Of a DNA stretch of 36,633 nt, positions 1 through 11,693 are shown piece after piece; the first letter of the stretch is position 1, and every line of letters starts with the position of its first letter. The notes beneath the pieces are model-generated. The model was not told the origin of the DNA. It saw only the letters and a list, made by a program, of their open reading frames with translations, and searched no databases. The translations under genes were made by a program, and so were the position numbers. The stretch is from an uncultured Pelagibacteraceae bacterium. Lineage in GTDB: Bacteria > Pseudomonadota > Alphaproteobacteria > Pelagibacterales > Pelagibacteraceae. The DNA lies in contig CACPGB010000005.1 of the NCBI GenBank assembly GCA_902633515.1, positions 1 to 36,633 on the forward strand, read 5' to 3'.

Positions 1-943
1 CACTTTTTTCAGCCATTAATGAGTCAAAGTCCATAGTCAAAGTCTCACACTTGTCTTTTGGTATTAACGGCATTGATGATCCACCAGGTATAACAGCTTT
101 TAAATTATCCCAGCCACCTATGACTCCTCCAGCATGTACTTCAATTAGTTCTTTTAATGGAATGTTCATCTCTTCCTCAACATTACAAGGATTATTTACG
201 TTTCCAGATATGCAAAAGATTTTAGTACCCGTATTTTTTTCTCTTCCCAAAGATGCAAACCATTTACCACCTCTTCTTAATATTGTTGGTACAACAGCTA
301 TAGTTTCCACATTATTTATTATTGTTGGGCAACCATAAAGACCGACTAATGCTGGAAAAGGAGGTTTTAATCTTGGTTGACCTTTTTTCCCCTCAATACT
401 TTCAAGTAATGCTGTCTCTTCTCCACAAATATATGCTCCAGCTCCATAGTGAATATGAATATCCAGATCCCACCCTGTGTCTGCAGCATTTTTACCTAAT
501 AGTTTTTTTTCATAAGCCTCATCAATCGCTGCTTGTAATCTTTGTCCATCTAAAAAATATTCACCTCTAATGTAGATATAGCAAACATGTGCTTGAATTG
601 CATAAGATGCAATCAAGCAACCTTCGATTAATTTATGAGGTTCAAATCTTAAAATATCTCTGTCTTTGCAAGTACCTGGCTCCGACTCGTCTCCGTTAAT
701 CACTAAATAATGTGGTCTAGAGCCTACTTCTTTAGGTGCAAAAGACCATTTCAAACCTGTTGGAAAACCTGCACCACCTCTTCCCCTGAGTTGAGAGTCT
801 TTAATTTCATTTATAATCCAGTCTCTGCCCTTGTCTGTTATTTCTTTAGTATTAACCCAATCACCTCTTTTTTGAGATGAAGTTATATCAGGTCCTAAAT
901 CGTTGTATAAATTTTGAAAAATTCTGTCTTGATCCTTAAGCAT
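1..943 (-). CDS. nuoF: NADH-quinone oxidoreductase subunit F (3' part lies outside the window)
   Basis: Minus-strand reading from ATG at 943 ([33 protein letters not shown]...) runs off the left edge; directly downstream of nuoE in nuoA-B-C-D-E-F order. Confidence 0.93.
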   Translation of the reverse strand, partial: MLKDQDRIFQNLYNDLGPDITSSQKRGDWVNTKEITDKGRDWIINEIKDSQLRGRGGAGFPTGLKWSFAPKEVGSRPHYLVINGDESEPGTCKDRDILRFEPHKLIEGCLIASYAIQAHVCYIYIRGEYFLDGQRLQAAIDEAYEKKLLGKNAADTGWDLDIHIHYGAGAYICGEETALLESIEGKKGQPRLKPPFPALVGLYGCPTIINNVETIAVVPTILRRGGKWFASLGREKNTGTKIFCISGNVNNPCNVEEEMNIPLKELIEVHAGGVIGGWDNLKAVIPGGSSMPLIPKDKCETLTMDFDSLMAEKS

Positions 944-1544
944 TTTTTAAATCTATTAGTGTTTTTCTATTATTTTCTGGTTCATTACTTATTCTCCCTC
1001 TATAAGAACCAGGTGTTGGTTTTTCTCCATTCAGAATTTTATCCAAAATTTTTAAAGTTTTTTCTTTATCAAGATCTTCATAGTAATCATCATTAATTTG
1101 CATCATCGGAGCATTGACACATGCTCCCAGACACTCAACTTCCATCCATGAACAACTTTTATCATTTGAAAGAACTGACTCATCCTCAGAAATTTTTTCT
1201 TTACATGCTTCAACTAATCTGTATGCGCCCCTTATCATACATGGAGTTGTAGTACACACTTGAACAAAATATTTACCTACAGGTGATAAATTATACATGC
1301 TATAGAAAGTAGCAACTTCATATACTTTTATATATGGCATATCTAAAAATTTTGCGATATATTTCATTGCAGCTAAAGGTATCCAATTATCATTTTGCTT
1401 TTGAGCAATATATAATAATGCCATCACGGCACTTTGTTGTTTTCCTTCTGGATATTTGGTTACAATACTTTTTGCAGCCTCTAATGAAGAAGAGTTGAAT
1501 TCAAAATTTTCAGGTTGATTTTTTGCAGGTCTTCTTAAACTCAT
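936..1544 (-). CDS. nuoE: NADH-quinone oxidoreductase subunit E (24 kDa, 2Fe-2S)
   Basis: Typical NuoE features: [39 protein letters not shown]. Confidence 0.97.
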   Translation of the reverse strand: MSLRRPAKNQPENFEFNSSSLEAAKSIVTKYPEGKQQSAVMALLYIAQKQNDNWIPLAAMKYIAKFLDMPYIKVYEVATFYSMYNLSPVGKYFVQVCTTTPCMIRGAYRLVEACKEKISEDESVLSNDKSCSWMEVECLGACVNAPMMQINDDYYEDLDKEKTLKILDKILNGEKPTPGSYRGRISNEPENNRKTLIDLKNA

Positions 1545-2716
1545 CTATCGACCTCCCCAAAAACTATATCCAGTGAACCAAGAACAGCAGGTACATCTGC
1601 TAACATATGACCCTTAATTAAATAGTCCATTGATTGTAAATGCGAAAATCCTGGCGCTCTAATCTTGCACTTGTAAGGTTTATTTGATCCATCTGAGATT
1701 AAATAAACACCAAATTCTCCTTTAGGTGCTTCTACAGCGGTGTAAATTTCATCTTTTGGCACACGATATCCCTCAGTAAATAATTTAAAGTGATGTATCA
1801 ACGCTTCCATAGATTGTTTTATTTCTGCTTTAGATGGTGGAGATATTTTTCCATCAAAAGTTTTGATTGGACCTTTTTCCATCCTCGCTAAACATTGTTT
1901 TATAATTGATACACTTTCCTTCATTTCCTCTATTCTACATAAATATCGATCATAACAATCACCATTTTTACCTATCGGAATTTTAAATTCTAATTGATCA
2001 TAACAATCGTATGGTTGAGATTTTCTTAAATCCCATGGAACCCCTGAGCCTCTAATCATTACACCACTAAAGGAGTAGTCTAATGCATCATCTTTGGTAA
2101 CTAAACCTATATCAACGTTTCTCTGCTTAAATATTCTATTATCGGTTAAAAGATTCTCAAGATCATTTATTATTTTTGGAAAAGTTTCACAAAATTTCGC
2201 TATATCGTTTTCTAAACCAGCGGGTAAATCTTGATGAACTCCACCAGCTCTGAAATAATTTGCGTGTAATCTTGATCCAGATGCTCGTTCGTAAAAAGTC
2301 ATCAATGTCTCCCTTTCCTCAAAACCCCATAATGATGGTGTTAAGGCACCTACATCTAAAGCTTGAGTAGTAACATTTAATATATGGCTTAATATTCTTC
2401 CGATTTCACAAAACATAACTCTTATATATTGCGCTCTTATTGGAACATCGATATCTAGAATTTTCTCTATAGCTAAAGCAAAAGCATGTTCTTGGTTCAT
2501 GGGAGCAACATAATCAAGTCGATCAAAATATGGGACAGCTTGCATATATGTTTTATTTTCAATTAATTTTTCTGTTCCTCGATGTAACAATCCAATATGG
2601 GGGTCTGCTTTTTCTACAACCTCACCATCCAGCTCAAGAATAAGCCTTAATACACCATGGGCAGCAGGATGCTGTGGCCCAAAATTTAAATTTAGATTTT
2701 TAATTTTTTTTGTCAT
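1541..2716 (-). CDS. nuoD: NADH-quinone oxidoreductase subunit D
   Basis: [30 protein letters not shown]-terminal DIVFGEVDR. Confidence 0.98.
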   Translation of the reverse strand: MTKKIKNLNLNFGPQHPAAHGVLRLILELDGEVVEKADPHIGLLHRGTEKLIENKTYMQAVPYFDRLDYVAPMNQEHAFALAIEKILDIDVPIRAQYIRVMFCEIGRILSHILNVTTQALDVGALTPSLWGFEERETLMTFYERASGSRLHANYFRAGGVHQDLPAGLENDIAKFCETFPKIINDLENLLTDNRIFKQRNVDIGLVTKDDALDYSFSGVMIRGSGVPWDLRKSQPYDCYDQLEFKIPIGKNGDCYDRYLCRIEEMKESVSIIKQCLARMEKGPIKTFDGKISPPSKAEIKQSMEALIHHFKLFTEGYRVPKDEIYTAVEAPKGEFGVYLISDGSNKPYKCKIRAPGFSHLQSMDYLIKGHMLADVPAVLGSLDIVFGEVDR

Positions 2717-3305
2717 TAGTTTCCGATAATTCTTTTATATATTTTGTTCCTTCCCAAGGACTTTCATAATCAAAATTTCTATAATTTTGCTCTAACTTTA
2801 CAGGCTCACTGATAACTTTTTTTTTCTCTTCGCTATACCTAACTTCTGAGTGACCAGTCAAAGGAAAATCTTTTCTTAATGGGTGACCTTCAAAACCATA
2901 ATCAGTCAAGATTCTTCTTAAATCAGGATGATCTTTAAAATTTACACCATACATGTCAAAAACTTCTCTTTCCATCCAATTGGCTGATGGAAATACTGAT
3001 GTTAAAGAAGAGATAAGCTCATTTTCATTGATAAAATAACTTAGGATCATTCTATGATTAAACTCGTGACTTAAGAATAAATACACAATCTTAAATCTTT
3101 GTGTTTCTTCAGGATAATCTACAACAGTAATATCAATAAGTTGTCTAAACTTCATATCTTTGTTTGTTTTCATAAATAAGGCAACTTCAATTAAATCTTC
3201 TTTATCAATTTCAACAAAAATTTGATCATGATTGATAGAAGTCTTATTAATTTTTGTTGTAAGTTCAGAATTTATCTTTTTCTCTAAATCAGTTAAATTA
3301 TTCAT
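2700..3305 (-). CDS. nuoC: NADH-quinone oxidoreductase subunit C
   Basis: [43 protein letters not shown]. Confidence 0.97.
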   Translation of the reverse strand: MNNLTDLEKKINSELTTKINKTSINHDQIFVEIDKEDLIEVALFMKTNKDMKFRQLIDITVVDYPEETQRFKIVYLFLSHEFNHRMILSYFINENELISSLTSVFPSANWMEREVFDMYGVNFKDHPDLRRILTDYGFEGHPLRKDFPLTGHSEVRYSEEKKKVISEPVKLEQNYRNFDYESPWEGTKYIKELSETNDKKN

Positions 3306-3306
3306 T

Positions 3307-3864
3307 TTATCTATTAAAAGATCCCTTATTTCTAATTTTTTTTTGCAATTGCATTATCCCATATAACAATGCCTCAGCTGAAGGTGGACAACCTGGTACA
3401 TAAATATCAACAGGCACTATACGATCACAACCTCTTACAACAGAATATGAATAATGATAATAACCTCCTCCATTGGCGCAACTCCCCATTGATATAACAT
3501 ACCTTGGTTCTGGCATTTGGTCATAAACTTTTCTTAATGCAGGTGCCATTTTGTTTGTTAAAGTGCCTGCAACGATCATAACATCAGATTGTCTAGGTGA
3601 CCCTCTTGGGGCAGCGCCAAACCTTTCAAGATCATATCTTGGCATAGCTGTTTGCATCATTTCAACAGCACAGCAAGCAAGTCCAAAAGTCATCCAATGC
3701 AAAGACCCAGATCTTGACCAATTTACCAAATTTTCTAGTGATGTCGTAATAAACCCATTCTTGCCAAAATCTTCTGCGAGTTGTTTAAATTCTTCAGGTA
3801 CTTGATCTAATTTATTGTTCATTAAAAAAAATTTTATTCCCAGTCTAATGCACCTTTTTTCCAT
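3307..3864 (-). CDS. nuoB: NADH-quinone oxidoreductase subunit B
   Basis: [110 protein letters not shown]. The true start may be internal (MNNKLDQV...). Confidence 0.98.
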   Translation of the reverse strand: MEKRCIRLGIKFFLMNNKLDQVPEEFKQLAEDFGKNGFITTSLENLVNWSRSGSLHWMTFGLACCAVEMMQTAMPRYDLERFGAAPRGSPRQSDVMIVAGTLTNKMAPALRKVYDQMPEPRYVISMGSCANGGGYYHYSYSVVRGCDRIVPVDIYVPGCPPSAEALLYGIMQLQKKIRNKGSFNR

Positions 3865-4202
3865 TCATAAATAAATCCAATTGTAAGTATGAATAAAAAA
3901 ATCATCATTGACGTAAAACCTAAGACTCCAATATTTCCTAAAGATATTGCCCACGGAAATAAAAACGCAATTTCAAGATCAAAAATAATAAATAATATTG
4001 CAACCAAATAGAACCTTACATCAAATTCCATTCTCGAGTCTTGAAATGGCTCAAATCCACACTCGTAAGCTGATAACTTTTCTGGATCTGGATTTTTTGG
4101 TGATAAGATAAAATTGACTACCACAAATGCACAACTTAGCCCCAATGCTATAATTAAAAATAATATTATAGGTAAGTAATCTTTTAAAAATTCCGCAGTC
4201 AT
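3834..4202 (-). CDS. nuoA: NADH-quinone oxidoreductase subunit A
   Basis: [40 protein letters not shown]. Confidence 0.97.
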   Translation of the reverse strand: MTAEFLKDYLPIILFLIIALGLSCAFVVVNFILSPKNPDPEKLSAYECGFEPFQDSRMEFDVRFYLVAILFIIFDLEIAFLFPWAISLGNIGVLGFTSMMIFLFILTIGFIYEWKKGALDWE

Positions 4203-4308
4203 GATGGAATATATATCATTTTTTGTGGGCAGATGAAGTGGTGTTAGGTCACATTATTCAAAATATACACCTCAATTGATAACAATTATCAGCTGTAAAC
4301 TAAGGAAG

Positions 4309-4385
4309 TGGCGGGAGTGAAGGGACTCGAACCCTCGACCTATCGCGTGACAGGCGATCGCTCTAACCAACTGAGCTACACCCCC
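4309..4385 (-). tRNA. tRNA-Asp (GTC)
   Basis: Reverse complement GGGGGTGTAGCTCAGTTGGTTAGAGCGATCGCCTGTCACGCGATAGGTCGAGGGTTCGAGTCCCTTCACTCCCGCCA folds as a cloverleaf; anticodon GTC in CCTGTCACG; CCA encoded. Confidence 0.96.
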
Positions 4386-4399
4386 ACTTTTAATTCATT

Positions 4400-4475
4400 T
4401 GGTGGGCAGTAAAGGACTCGAACCTTTGACCCCCTCGGTGTAAACGAGATGCTCTACCAACTGAGCTAACCGCCC
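4400..4475 (-). tRNA. tRNA-Val (TAC)
   Basis: Reverse complement GGGCGGTTAGCTCAGTTGGTAGAGCATCTCGTTTACACCGAGGGGGTCAAAGGTTCGAGTCCTTTACTGCCCACCA; anticodon TAC; CCA encoded. Confidence 0.96.
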
Positions 4476-4552
4476 ATAACCAAAATAGTGGTTATATCTT
4501 TTAGTAAAATAACGTCAAGATTTATTACTTGTTATAAATATTAGAAAATCTT

Positions 4553-4672
4553 TTAAAATCCACCTCTCCAATTATTTTTGGAGTTAAAATTCTGTTCCTC
4601 TATTTTAGAAGTGGGTCGTATTAAATAAAAAATTACAAAAACGACACATAGTAAAATTATTAATAATTCCAT
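4553..4672 (-). CDS. small single-TM hypothetical protein (39 aa)
   Basis: Unlisted ORF MELLIILLCVVFVIFYLIRPTSKIEEQNFNSKNNWRGGF; sits 8 nt after the lon stop, same strand; hydrophobic N-terminus and polar tail. Confidence 0.55.
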   Translation of the reverse strand: MELLIILLCVVFVIFYLIRPTSKIEEQNFNSKNNWRGGF

Positions 4673-4680
4673 TGATATTT

Positions 4681-7059
4681 TTATTGAATACTTGCTTGAG
4701 ATTTGTCATCTTTTTTTGACATATCAACCTCAACCCATTCAGTTTTTTTAAGTTCTTTAGTTAAAGCAATTTTTAAAACCTCATCAGCGTTTTCTACAGA
4801 TGTAATTTTTATATCATCAATTATTTTTTTCGGCATATCCACAAGATCTTTTTCATTTTCTTTTGGTATAAGCACTTGTTTGATGCCTGCTCTGTGAGCA
4901 GCTAATAATTTTTCTTTTAGACCGCCTATTTGTAAAACCTGACCTGTTAAAGTTACTTCACCTGTCATTGCTAAATCTTTTCTAACTGGAATATTTGTAA
5001 TTGATGATACAATCGAAGTTACCATTGCTATACCGGCAGAAGGACCATCCTTGGGAGTTGCTCCTTCAGGAACATGTATATGAAAATCCTTCTTTTCAAA
5101 AAGTGGGGGTATAATTCCATATTCTAAACATTTAGATCTTACAAATGATTTAGCGGCTTTAACAGACTCTTGCATTACATCTCCTAGTTTACCAGTAATC
5201 TGCATTCTGCCCTTACCCGGCATAGTGACTGTCTCAATCTTTAATATTTCTCCACCATACTCTGTCCAAGCTAGACCAGTTACAATACCAATCTTATCAT
5301 TTATCTCTAATTCACCAAATTTATGTTTGGGGACTCCAAGAAAATCAGATAAATTTTTTGTATCTACTTTTACTTCTTTCTCTTCACCAGCAACAACTTT
5401 TTTTACTACCTTTCTTGCAACTTTTGATATTTCCCTTTCAAGATTTCTAACGCCAGACTCTCGCGTATATCTTCTTATAATTTCCTTAATTATATCATCA
5501 CCAACTTTCATCTCATTCTCCTTTACACCATTATCTTTGATTTGTTTTGGGAGAAGGAATTTATTAGCAATATTAATTTTTTCATCTTCAGTGTAACCAG
5601 CCAACCTTATTACTTCCATTCTATCTAATAAAGGCGGCAAAATATTTAAAGTATTAGCTGTTGTTACAAACATTACATCAGATAAATCATAGTCAACCTC
5701 AAGATAATGGTCATTGAATGTAGTATTCTGCTCCGGATCCAATGCTTCTAATAAAGCTGATGACGGGTCTCCTCGATAATCATTTCCAATTTTATCAATT
5801 TCATCCAATAAAATTAAAGGATTTTTTGTTCCTGCTTTTTTCATCATTTGAATAATCTTACCAGGTAATGATCCTATATATGTTCTTCTATGGCCTCTAA
5901 TTTCTGCTTCATCTCTCATTCCACCAACTGACATTCTTACAAATTCTCTGTTAGTAGCTTTTGCAATAGATTTACCAAGAGATGTTTTACCAACTCCAGG
6001 AGGGCCAACTAAGCACAAAATAGGTCCTTTAATTTTTTCCATTCTCTTTTGAACAGCTAAGAATTCAATTATTCTCTCTTTTATCTTTTCCAATCCAAAA
6101 TGGTCTTTATCTAGAACATTTAAGGCTTTCGATAGATCTATATCAACTTCACTTTTTTTATGCCATGGTAGTTCTGTCATCCAATCTAAATAATTTCTTA
6201 CGACTGTCGCTTCAGCTGACATTGGGCTCATATTTTTTAATTTCTTAAGTTCTTGCAAACATTTTTTTTCAACATCTTTAGGCATCCTAGACTTAATTAT
6301 TGCTTTATTTAAACTGGTGCTTTCATCTTTTCCATCCTCAATCTCACCTAATTCTTTTTGAATAGCTTTTAATTGTTCATTTAAATAATATTCTCTTTGA
6401 GTTTTCTCCATTTGCGTTTTAACTCTTCCACGTATTCTTTTTTCAACACCAATAATGCTTGTTTCATTTTCCATTATTTTAATTATTGCGTTTAATCTTT
6501 TCTTAACGTCTAAAGTTTCGAAAATTTGCTGTTTTTCTGAAATAGTTGCTGTTATATGGGAGGCAATGTTATCTGCAATTTGAGATGGATCTTTCAATTG
6601 TTTTATAGAATTAATAGTTTCATTAGAAATTTTTTTATTTATAGATGTTAATTTTTCTAACCTTCTAAGAGCTGTTGCCGCAAGAGGATACAAATCTTCA
6701 TCTTTGGTAAGAATGTCGTTATTATGAGTGAATTCGCAACTTATGAATTTATCATTATCCTTAAAATCCAAAATCTTAACTCTTTTATTTCCCTCTACCA
6801 AAACTTTTACAGTCCCATCTGGTAATTTTAGAAGCTGAAGTATACTCCCTTCACAACCATACATAAAAATATCTGTTTTTTTGGGATCATCAATTTCAGA
6901 ATTTTTTTGGGTAACCAAAATTATTTTTTTATCTTTTTTCATTACCTCATTTAGAGCAGTTATAGATTTGTCTCTACCTACAAAAAGTGGAATGACCATA
7001 CTAGGAAAAACCACGATGTCTCTTAGTGGCAGTAAAGGTAATGATATTTTAACATCCAT
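4681..7059 (-). CDS. lon: ATP-dependent protease La
   Basis: LPLLPLRDIVVFPSMVIPLFVGRDKS, Walker A GPPGVGKTSLGKSIA, catalytic PKDGPSAGIAM and K-containing TLTGQVLQIGGLKEKLLAAHRAG. Confidence 0.99.
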   Translation of the reverse strand: MDVKISLPLLPLRDIVVFPSMVIPLFVGRDKSITALNEVMKKDKKIILVTQKNSEIDDPKKTDIFMYGCEGSILQLLKLPDGTVKVLVEGNKRVKILDFKDNDKFISCEFTHNNDILTKDEDLYPLAATALRRLEKLTSINKKISNETINSIKQLKDPSQIADNIASHITATISEKQQIFETLDVKKRLNAIIKIMENETSIIGVEKRIRGRVKTQMEKTQREYYLNEQLKAIQKELGEIEDGKDESTSLNKAIIKSRMPKDVEKKCLQELKKLKNMSPMSAEATVVRNYLDWMTELPWHKKSEVDIDLSKALNVLDKDHFGLEKIKERIIEFLAVQKRMEKIKGPILCLVGPPGVGKTSLGKSIAKATNREFVRMSVGGMRDEAEIRGHRRTYIGSLPGKIIQMMKKAGTKNPLILLDEIDKIGNDYRGDPSSALLEALDPEQNTTFNDHYLEVDYDLSDVMFVTTANTLNILPPLLDRMEVIRLAGYTEDEKINIANKFLLPKQIKDNGVKENEMKVGDDIIKEIIRRYTRESGVRNLEREISKVARKVVKKVVAGEEKEVKVDTKNLSDFLGVPKHKFGELEINDKIGIVTGLAWTEYGGEILKIETVTMPGKGRMQITGKLGDVMQESVKAAKSFVRSKCLEYGIIPPLFEKKDFHIHVPEGATPKDGPSAGIAMVTSIVSSITNIPVRKDLAMTGEVTLTGQVLQIGGLKEKLLAAHRAGIKQVLIPKENEKDLVDMPKKIIDDIKITSVENADEVLKIALTKELKKTEWVEVDMSKKDDKSQASIQ

Positions 7060-7119
7060 AAGAAGAATATGGATATTATAAATTATATTGCAATACCTTT
7101 TTTTTATTTATTAGGGATA

Positions 7120-8388
7120 TTACGCCGCTGAAGTCTTATTTGTTTTAGATTTATCGTCTGATTCTGAATGGACTATTATTGGTTGTGAATGTCCTTTAAC
7201 GGAAGCAGCATCAACTATGACCTCTTTAATATTGTCTTGACTTGGTAAATCATACATCGTCCTAAGCAAAATATTCTCCAAAATTGATCGCAAACCTCGT
7301 GCTCCAGTTTTTTTTCTAATTGCCTTTAGGGCAATTTCCTTCAACGCACTCTCTTTGAAACTTAGTTTAGCACCATCTAGTTTAAATAATTCTTGATATT
7401 GTTTTGTTAAAGAATTTTTTGGTTCTTGTAATATCTTAATTAAAGATTTTTCATCTAAGTCATCTAGAGTAGCAATCATTGGTAATCTACCAATGAATTC
7501 TGGAATAAGCCCATATCGCAATAAATCCTCTGGTTCCAATCCTTTCATCCATTCACCAGTCTTTTTATCTTGAGTATTCTTAACGTCAGCACCAAAACCA
7601 ATTGAAGTTCCCTTATCTCTTTGTGATATAATTTTATCTAATCCTGCAAACGCACCACCACAAATAAATAATATATTTGTTGTATCAACTTGTAAAAATT
7701 CCTGCTGAGGATGTTTTCTTCCACCCTGTGGTGGAACACTTGCTATAGTTCCTTCCATAATTTTTAATAAAGCTTGTTGAACTCCCTCTCCTGAAACATC
7801 TCTAGTAATCGATGGGTTTTCTGATTTCCTACTTATTTTATCAACCTCGTCTATGTAAACTATTCCTCGTTGAGCTTTTTCAACATTATAATCTGCTGCT
7901 TGTAATAACTTTAAAATAATATTCTCAACATCCTCACCCACATATCCTGCCTCGGTTAAAGTTGTTGCATCGGCCATCGTAAATGGAACATCTAAAATTC
8001 TTGCAAGTGTTTGTGCTAATAAAGTTTTTCCACATCCAGTGGGGCCAACTAGAAGGATATTTGATTTCGCAAGTTCTACATTTTTACTTGTTTTATTTTC
8101 ATAATTAAGTCTTTTATAATGATTATGAACTGCGACAGATAAAACTTTTTTTGCATGTGATTGTCCTATTACATAATCATCTAAAACTGAACAAATCTCT
8201 TTTGGTGAAGGTAGGCCATCTTGATGTTTTACAAAAGTATCTTTACTCTCTTCTTTGATGATATCCATACAAAGTTCAACACACTCATCGCAGATAAAAA
8301 CAGTTGGACCAGCTATAAGCTTTCTTACTTCGTGTTGACTCTTTCCGCAGAAAGAACAATATAAAATATTTTTGTTATTTGCATTCAT
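7120..8388 (-). CDS. clpX: ATP-dependent Clp protease ATP-binding subunit ClpX
   Basis: N-terminal Zn finger [11 protein letters not shown]...[38 protein letters not shown]. Confidence 0.99.
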   Translation of the reverse strand: MNANNKNILYCSFCGKSQHEVRKLIAGPTVFICDECVELCMDIIKEESKDTFVKHQDGLPSPKEICSVLDDYVIGQSHAKKVLSVAVHNHYKRLNYENKTSKNVELAKSNILLVGPTGCGKTLLAQTLARILDVPFTMADATTLTEAGYVGEDVENIILKLLQAADYNVEKAQRGIVYIDEVDKISRKSENPSITRDVSGEGVQQALLKIMEGTIASVPPQGGRKHPQQEFLQVDTTNILFICGGAFAGLDKIISQRDKGTSIGFGADVKNTQDKKTGEWMKGLEPEDLLRYGLIPEFIGRLPMIATLDDLDEKSLIKILQEPKNSLTKQYQELFKLDGAKLSFKESALKEIALKAIRKKTGARGLRSILENILLRTMYDLPSQDNIKEVIVDAASVKGHSQPIIVHSESDDKSKTNKTSAA

Positions 8389-8477
8389 ATTATTTATAAC
8401 GAATCAGTAAATTTATCTTATTATAAGAGACTTATATTAATCAAGTTTCTAATAAATTGATGTCAATATCTTGTGTA

Positions 8478-9089
8478 TTAAGATCTTTTTTCTACCACTT
8501 CATCTATTAAACCAAATGACTTAGCTGCATCAGCTGTCATGAAATTATCTCTCTCTAAAGCAGATTTTATTTCATCAACTGACTTACCAGTATGTTTAGA
8601 ATAAATTTCATTTAATCTTTTTTTTAGAGACAAAACTTCATTAGCATGTATCTCTATATCAGTTGCTTGTCCCTGAAAACCTGCTGATGGTTGATGAACC
8701 ATTATCCTTGAATTTGGTAATGAAAATCTTTTACCTTTTTTTCCTGCTGAAAGTAAAAATGATCCCATTGATGCTGCTTGTCCAATGCATAAAGTAGAAA
8801 TATCAGGCTTAACATATTGCATAGTATCGTAAATACCAAGGCCAGCTGTTACAAGGCCTCCTGGGCTGTTTATATATAAATAAATTTCTTTTTTTGGATC
8901 TTCTGCCTCTAAAAATAAAAGTTGAGCAGTAACTAATGAAGCAACATTGTCATTAATTTGGCCTGTTAAAAAAATTATTCTCTCTTTTAACAGTCTTGAG
9001 TAAATATCATAAGCTCTTTCTCCTTTGCTTGATTGTTCAACAACCATAGGAACTAAAGTGTTCATATGTTCTGATATTTTATTTGTCAT
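8478..9089 (-). CDS. clpP: ATP-dependent Clp protease proteolytic subunit
   Basis: [22 protein letters not shown] (catalytic Ser), [22 protein letters not shown]. Confidence 0.99.
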   Translation of the reverse strand: MTNKISEHMNTLVPMVVEQSSKGERAYDIYSRLLKERIIFLTGQINDNVASLVTAQLLFLEAEDPKKEIYLYINSPGGLVTAGLGIYDTMQYVKPDISTLCIGQAASMGSFLLSAGKKGKRFSLPNSRIMVHQPSAGFQGQATDIEIHANEVLSLKKRLNEIYSKHTGKSVDEIKSALERDNFMTADAAKSFGLIDEVVEKRS

Positions 9090-9121
9090 AAACTGATTCG
9101 TTTTACTTATACAACTTGAGA

Positions 9122-10555
9122 TTACTTTTTGCTAACTTTTTTTGTTTTTTTGACTGATGACTTTGTTTTGGAGGTTTTTGTTTTAGTTTTGTTCGTTGAA
9201 GGTTTTTTTGTCTCAACCTTATTTTCAGTTTTTTTTTTGGCCTCATTGATATGACTATATTCTTGCATTTGAGATTGTTTCAAAATTTTTTCCGCCTCCT
9301 CTTTTGAAACTTCTTTCTTATTTGGTTTTGCTTTTTCTTTAATTAACTTTAAAATTTTTTCCTCGTAAACAGTGCCTCTTAAGCTAGATAATGCTGAAGG
9401 ATTTTTTTGATAAAAATCCATGACCATTTTCTCTTGTCCTGGCATCATTCTAATTTGTTTTTGGACTTCAGCTTGTAATTCTTGTTCTGTAACCTTTATT
9501 TGATTTTGTTCACCAAATTCATTTAATACTAACCCAACTTTTATTCTTTTTTTAGCAATTTCTTCAAAATTTTTTCTACTTTTTTTTGAGTCTTCTTCGG
9601 ACATACCTTGCGAAAGAATTTTTACCTCTTCATTAATTAAATTATGTGGGATTTCTGTTATTTTAAATTTCTCAATTTCTTTTAATATTTGATTTTTAGA
9701 AAATCGCTCAAGTGAATTTTTGTATTCGTCATTTATTTGCTTCGAGATTAAAGATTTAAGATCTTTTAGATCCTTTGCACCAAAATTTTTTGCAAACTTA
9801 TCATCAATTTTTACTGGTTCAGGATTTTTTAATATAGTTATTTTGCATTTAAATTTTGCTTTTTTATTTACTAATTCTTTTTCGGGAAAATTTTCAGGTA
9901 AAGTAGCCTCAACAGTTTTTTCGTCACCTACTTTAACACCGATCAATTGTTTATCAAAACCTTTTAAAAATAAATCTTTACCTAAAGTTAATTGAGTATT
10001 TTTTCCTTCTCCACCTTTAAATGGCTTATCATCAACGGTGGCATTATAATCAAAAGCTATTAAATCACCTTCTTTTGCAATAGTATCATTTGGAGCTTCT
10101 TTAAAACTCGGCTGATTTTTTGCAATTTCTTTTATTCTTTTATCTGTTTCAGCTTCATCTATTTTAACCGAATACTCATCAAACTTTATGTTTTCTATAG
10201 GCTTTACTTCAACCTTTGGGAGTTCTGTTACCGAAATAATATACTCTAGGTCTTTGTCTTCCCCATATGTTTTGAGATCTAGCTTAGGCTGACCCGCAGG
10301 TTTTATATTATTTTGTTGTAACGCTTTAGCTGAAGTATCTTTTATAACTTTATCTAAGACTTCACCAAAAATTGCTTTTCCAAATTGTCTTTTTAAGATC
10401 TCCTTTGGTACTTTTCCAGGTCTAAAACCCTTAAGGTTTACAGTTTCTTTTATCTCGTCATACCTTTGATCCATATGAGTATTCATAGTTTTTTTATCTA
10501 TAAATACTTTTAAGTCTTTATTTAAACCTTTTTTATTTTCTATTGTTACTTTCAT
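9122..10555 (-). CDS. tig: trigger factor
   Basis: [21 protein letters not shown] signature; PPIase-like middle domain; upstream of clpP; lysine-rich C-terminal tail. Confidence 0.96.
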   Translation of the reverse strand: MKVTIENKKGLNKDLKVFIDKKTMNTHMDQRYDEIKETVNLKGFRPGKVPKEILKRQFGKAIFGEVLDKVIKDTSAKALQQNNIKPAGQPKLDLKTYGEDKDLEYIISVTELPKVEVKPIENIKFDEYSVKIDEAETDKRIKEIAKNQPSFKEAPNDTIAKEGDLIAFDYNATVDDKPFKGGEGKNTQLTLGKDLFLKGFDKQLIGVKVGDEKTVEATLPENFPEKELVNKKAKFKCKITILKNPEPVKIDDKFAKNFGAKDLKDLKSLISKQINDEYKNSLERFSKNQILKEIEKFKITEIPHNLINEEVKILSQGMSEEDSKKSRKNFEEIAKKRIKVGLVLNEFGEQNQIKVTEQELQAEVQKQIRMMPGQEKMVMDFYQKNPSALSSLRGTVYEEKILKLIKEKAKPNKKEVSKEEAEKILKQSQMQEYSHINEAKKKTENKVETKKPSTNKTKTKTSKTKSSVKKTKKVSKK

Positions 10556-10565
10556 AATTAAATGA

Positions 10566-10650
10566 TGGTAGGGCGAAAAGGACTCGAACCTTCACAGATT
10601 GCTCTATCGGTTCCTAAGACCGACGCGTCTACCAATTCCGCCATCGCCCC
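10566..10650 (-). tRNA. tRNA-Leu (TAG)
   Basis: Class II tRNA; reverse complement GGGGCGATGGCGGAATTGGTAGACGCGTCGGTCTTAGGAACCGATAG...GGTTCGAGTCCTTTTCGCCCTACCA; loop CTTAGGA gives anticodon TAG. Confidence 0.95.
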
Positions 10651-10730
10651 ACAAATCTTGGAGTTTTATATATTATTGAAACTATTTGTCCAACGACATT
10701 TGTTGTAAAATTTATAAATTTTCCACTATA

Positions 10731-10991
10731 ATGATAATTATGATTGTTTCGCCATGTATAAGTATTTGTAAAACAGATCCCAAAACAGGGTATTGTTATG
10801 GCTGTGGCAGAAATAATGAGGAAAAAAAAATTTGGAAACAAGATCATACTTCAGATCAATGGAAAATAGAAAACCTTAAAACAATTAAAGCTAGATTATC
10901 TGGATGGCAATTAGAAAGTTTTGAAGAATCCTATACATATAAAATTGAAAATGGTATTTCTCTTTTTAAAAAAAGTTTAAAGAATGAATAG
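10731..10991 (+). CDS. DUF1289-like Cys-rich small protein
   Basis: SPCISICKTDPKTGYCYGCGRNNEEKKIW matches the DUF1289 CxxxC...CxGCGR pattern. The supplied ORF starts at 10686; an internal ATG near 10731 gives a better N-terminus. Confidence 0.8.
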   Translation: MIIMIVSPCISICKTDPKTGYCYGCGRNNEEKKIWKQDHTSDQWKIENLKTIKARLSGWQLESFEESYTYKIENGISLFKKSLKNE

Positions 10992-11157
10992 AACTACAAT
11001 TGTATTAATTATTTACATAATTGGCCTTATCTTTGGAGCTTTGTTTCTTAAAATATGGAGTGCGGACACCAACGTATACAAGGGTCTTTTAGGATTAGGC
11101 TGGACAGCTATATTTTTAATAAGTTTATTTTTAGCTGACAAACATGAAAAAAGTTAA
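10984..11157 (+). CDS. small two-TM hypothetical protein (57 aa)
   Basis: Unlisted ORF MNRTTIVLIIYIIGLIFGALFLKIWSADTNVYKGLLGLGWTAIFLISLFLADKHEKS; overlaps flanking same-strand ORFs by a few nt, suggesting translational coupling. Confidence 0.7.
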   Translation: MNRTTIVLIIYIIGLIFGALFLKIWSADTNVYKGLLGLGWTAIFLISLFLADKHEKS

Positions 11158-11566
11158 ATATTTTATCATTTTTTTATTGTTCATTTTACCCATCGAAAGT
11201 TTAAAATCTGAGATCATCGTAATGAGTGGTTGTGACGACAAACAAGATGAGTTTTTAAAAAATGAATACATACTTAATTTAAATGAATTAATCATGGTCA
11301 GAAATTATGTATACAAAGAAAAAACTTATCAAAAATATAGATTAACAGACCTAAGTGTAAAAAAATCTAATTCATACGTGAGGAATATCTACCAAGAAAA
11401 TGGAAAAATTTTAACTCACAAACATGGATACCCACAATTTTATACTCAAATACTTTTTGAAAAAGGTAAGCAAGAAATTTTTATGAAAACTGTTTTAAAT
11501 AATGAGGAGGGAATTACTAAAATTTCCACGTGCAAAAAAGTAGAAAAATTTGATGGGGAAAGTTAA
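11144..11566 (+). CDS. hypothetical exported protein
   Basis: N-terminal signal-like MKKVKYFIIFLLFILPIESLKSE; no recognised domain. Confidence 0.7.
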   Translation: MKKVKYFIIFLLFILPIESLKSEIIVMSGCDDKQDEFLKNEYILNLNELIMVRNYVYKEKTYQKYRLTDLSVKKSNSYVRNIYQENGKILTHKHGYPQFYTQILFEKGKQEIFMKTVLNNEEGITKISTCKKVEKFDGES

Positions 11567-11688
11567 TTTTTTTTATTTTTTTTTGTAAAATTTCTTTTTT
11601 TTTGATTAAATCTACTTTGAGTAATGTTACTCCTATGTCTAGCATAAGCTTGCTTTTGCGCTTGTTTCATTGCTCTTTTAGAGGACAT
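11563..11688 (-). CDS. small basic hypothetical protein (41 aa)
   Basis: Unlisted ORF MSSKRAMKQAQKQAYARHRSNITQSRFNQKKRNFTKKNKKN; fills an otherwise empty gap; its stop overlaps the stop of the convergent ORF at a shared TTAA. Confidence 0.5.
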   Translation of the reverse strand: MSSKRAMKQAQKQAYARHRSNITQSRFNQKKRNFTKKNKKN

Positions 11689-11693
11689 AATCT

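Noticed and set aside
51-1096. Plus-strand ORFs 51..338, 322..570 and 914..1096
   Set aside because: Antisense to nuoF/nuoE; low-complexity translations with no recognisable features.
3551-3805. Plus-strand ORF of 84 aa
   Set aside because: Antisense to highly conserved nuoB.
4703-7081. Plus-strand ORFs 4703..4897, 5225..5596, 6881..7081
   Set aside because: Antisense to lon, Ser/Phe-rich shadow frames.
9720-9995. Plus-strand ORF of 91 aa
   Set aside because: Antisense to tig, shadow frame.
10629-10847. Minus-strand ORF of 72 aa
   Set aside because: Overlaps tRNA-Leu and the DUF1289-like gene; no supporting signal.
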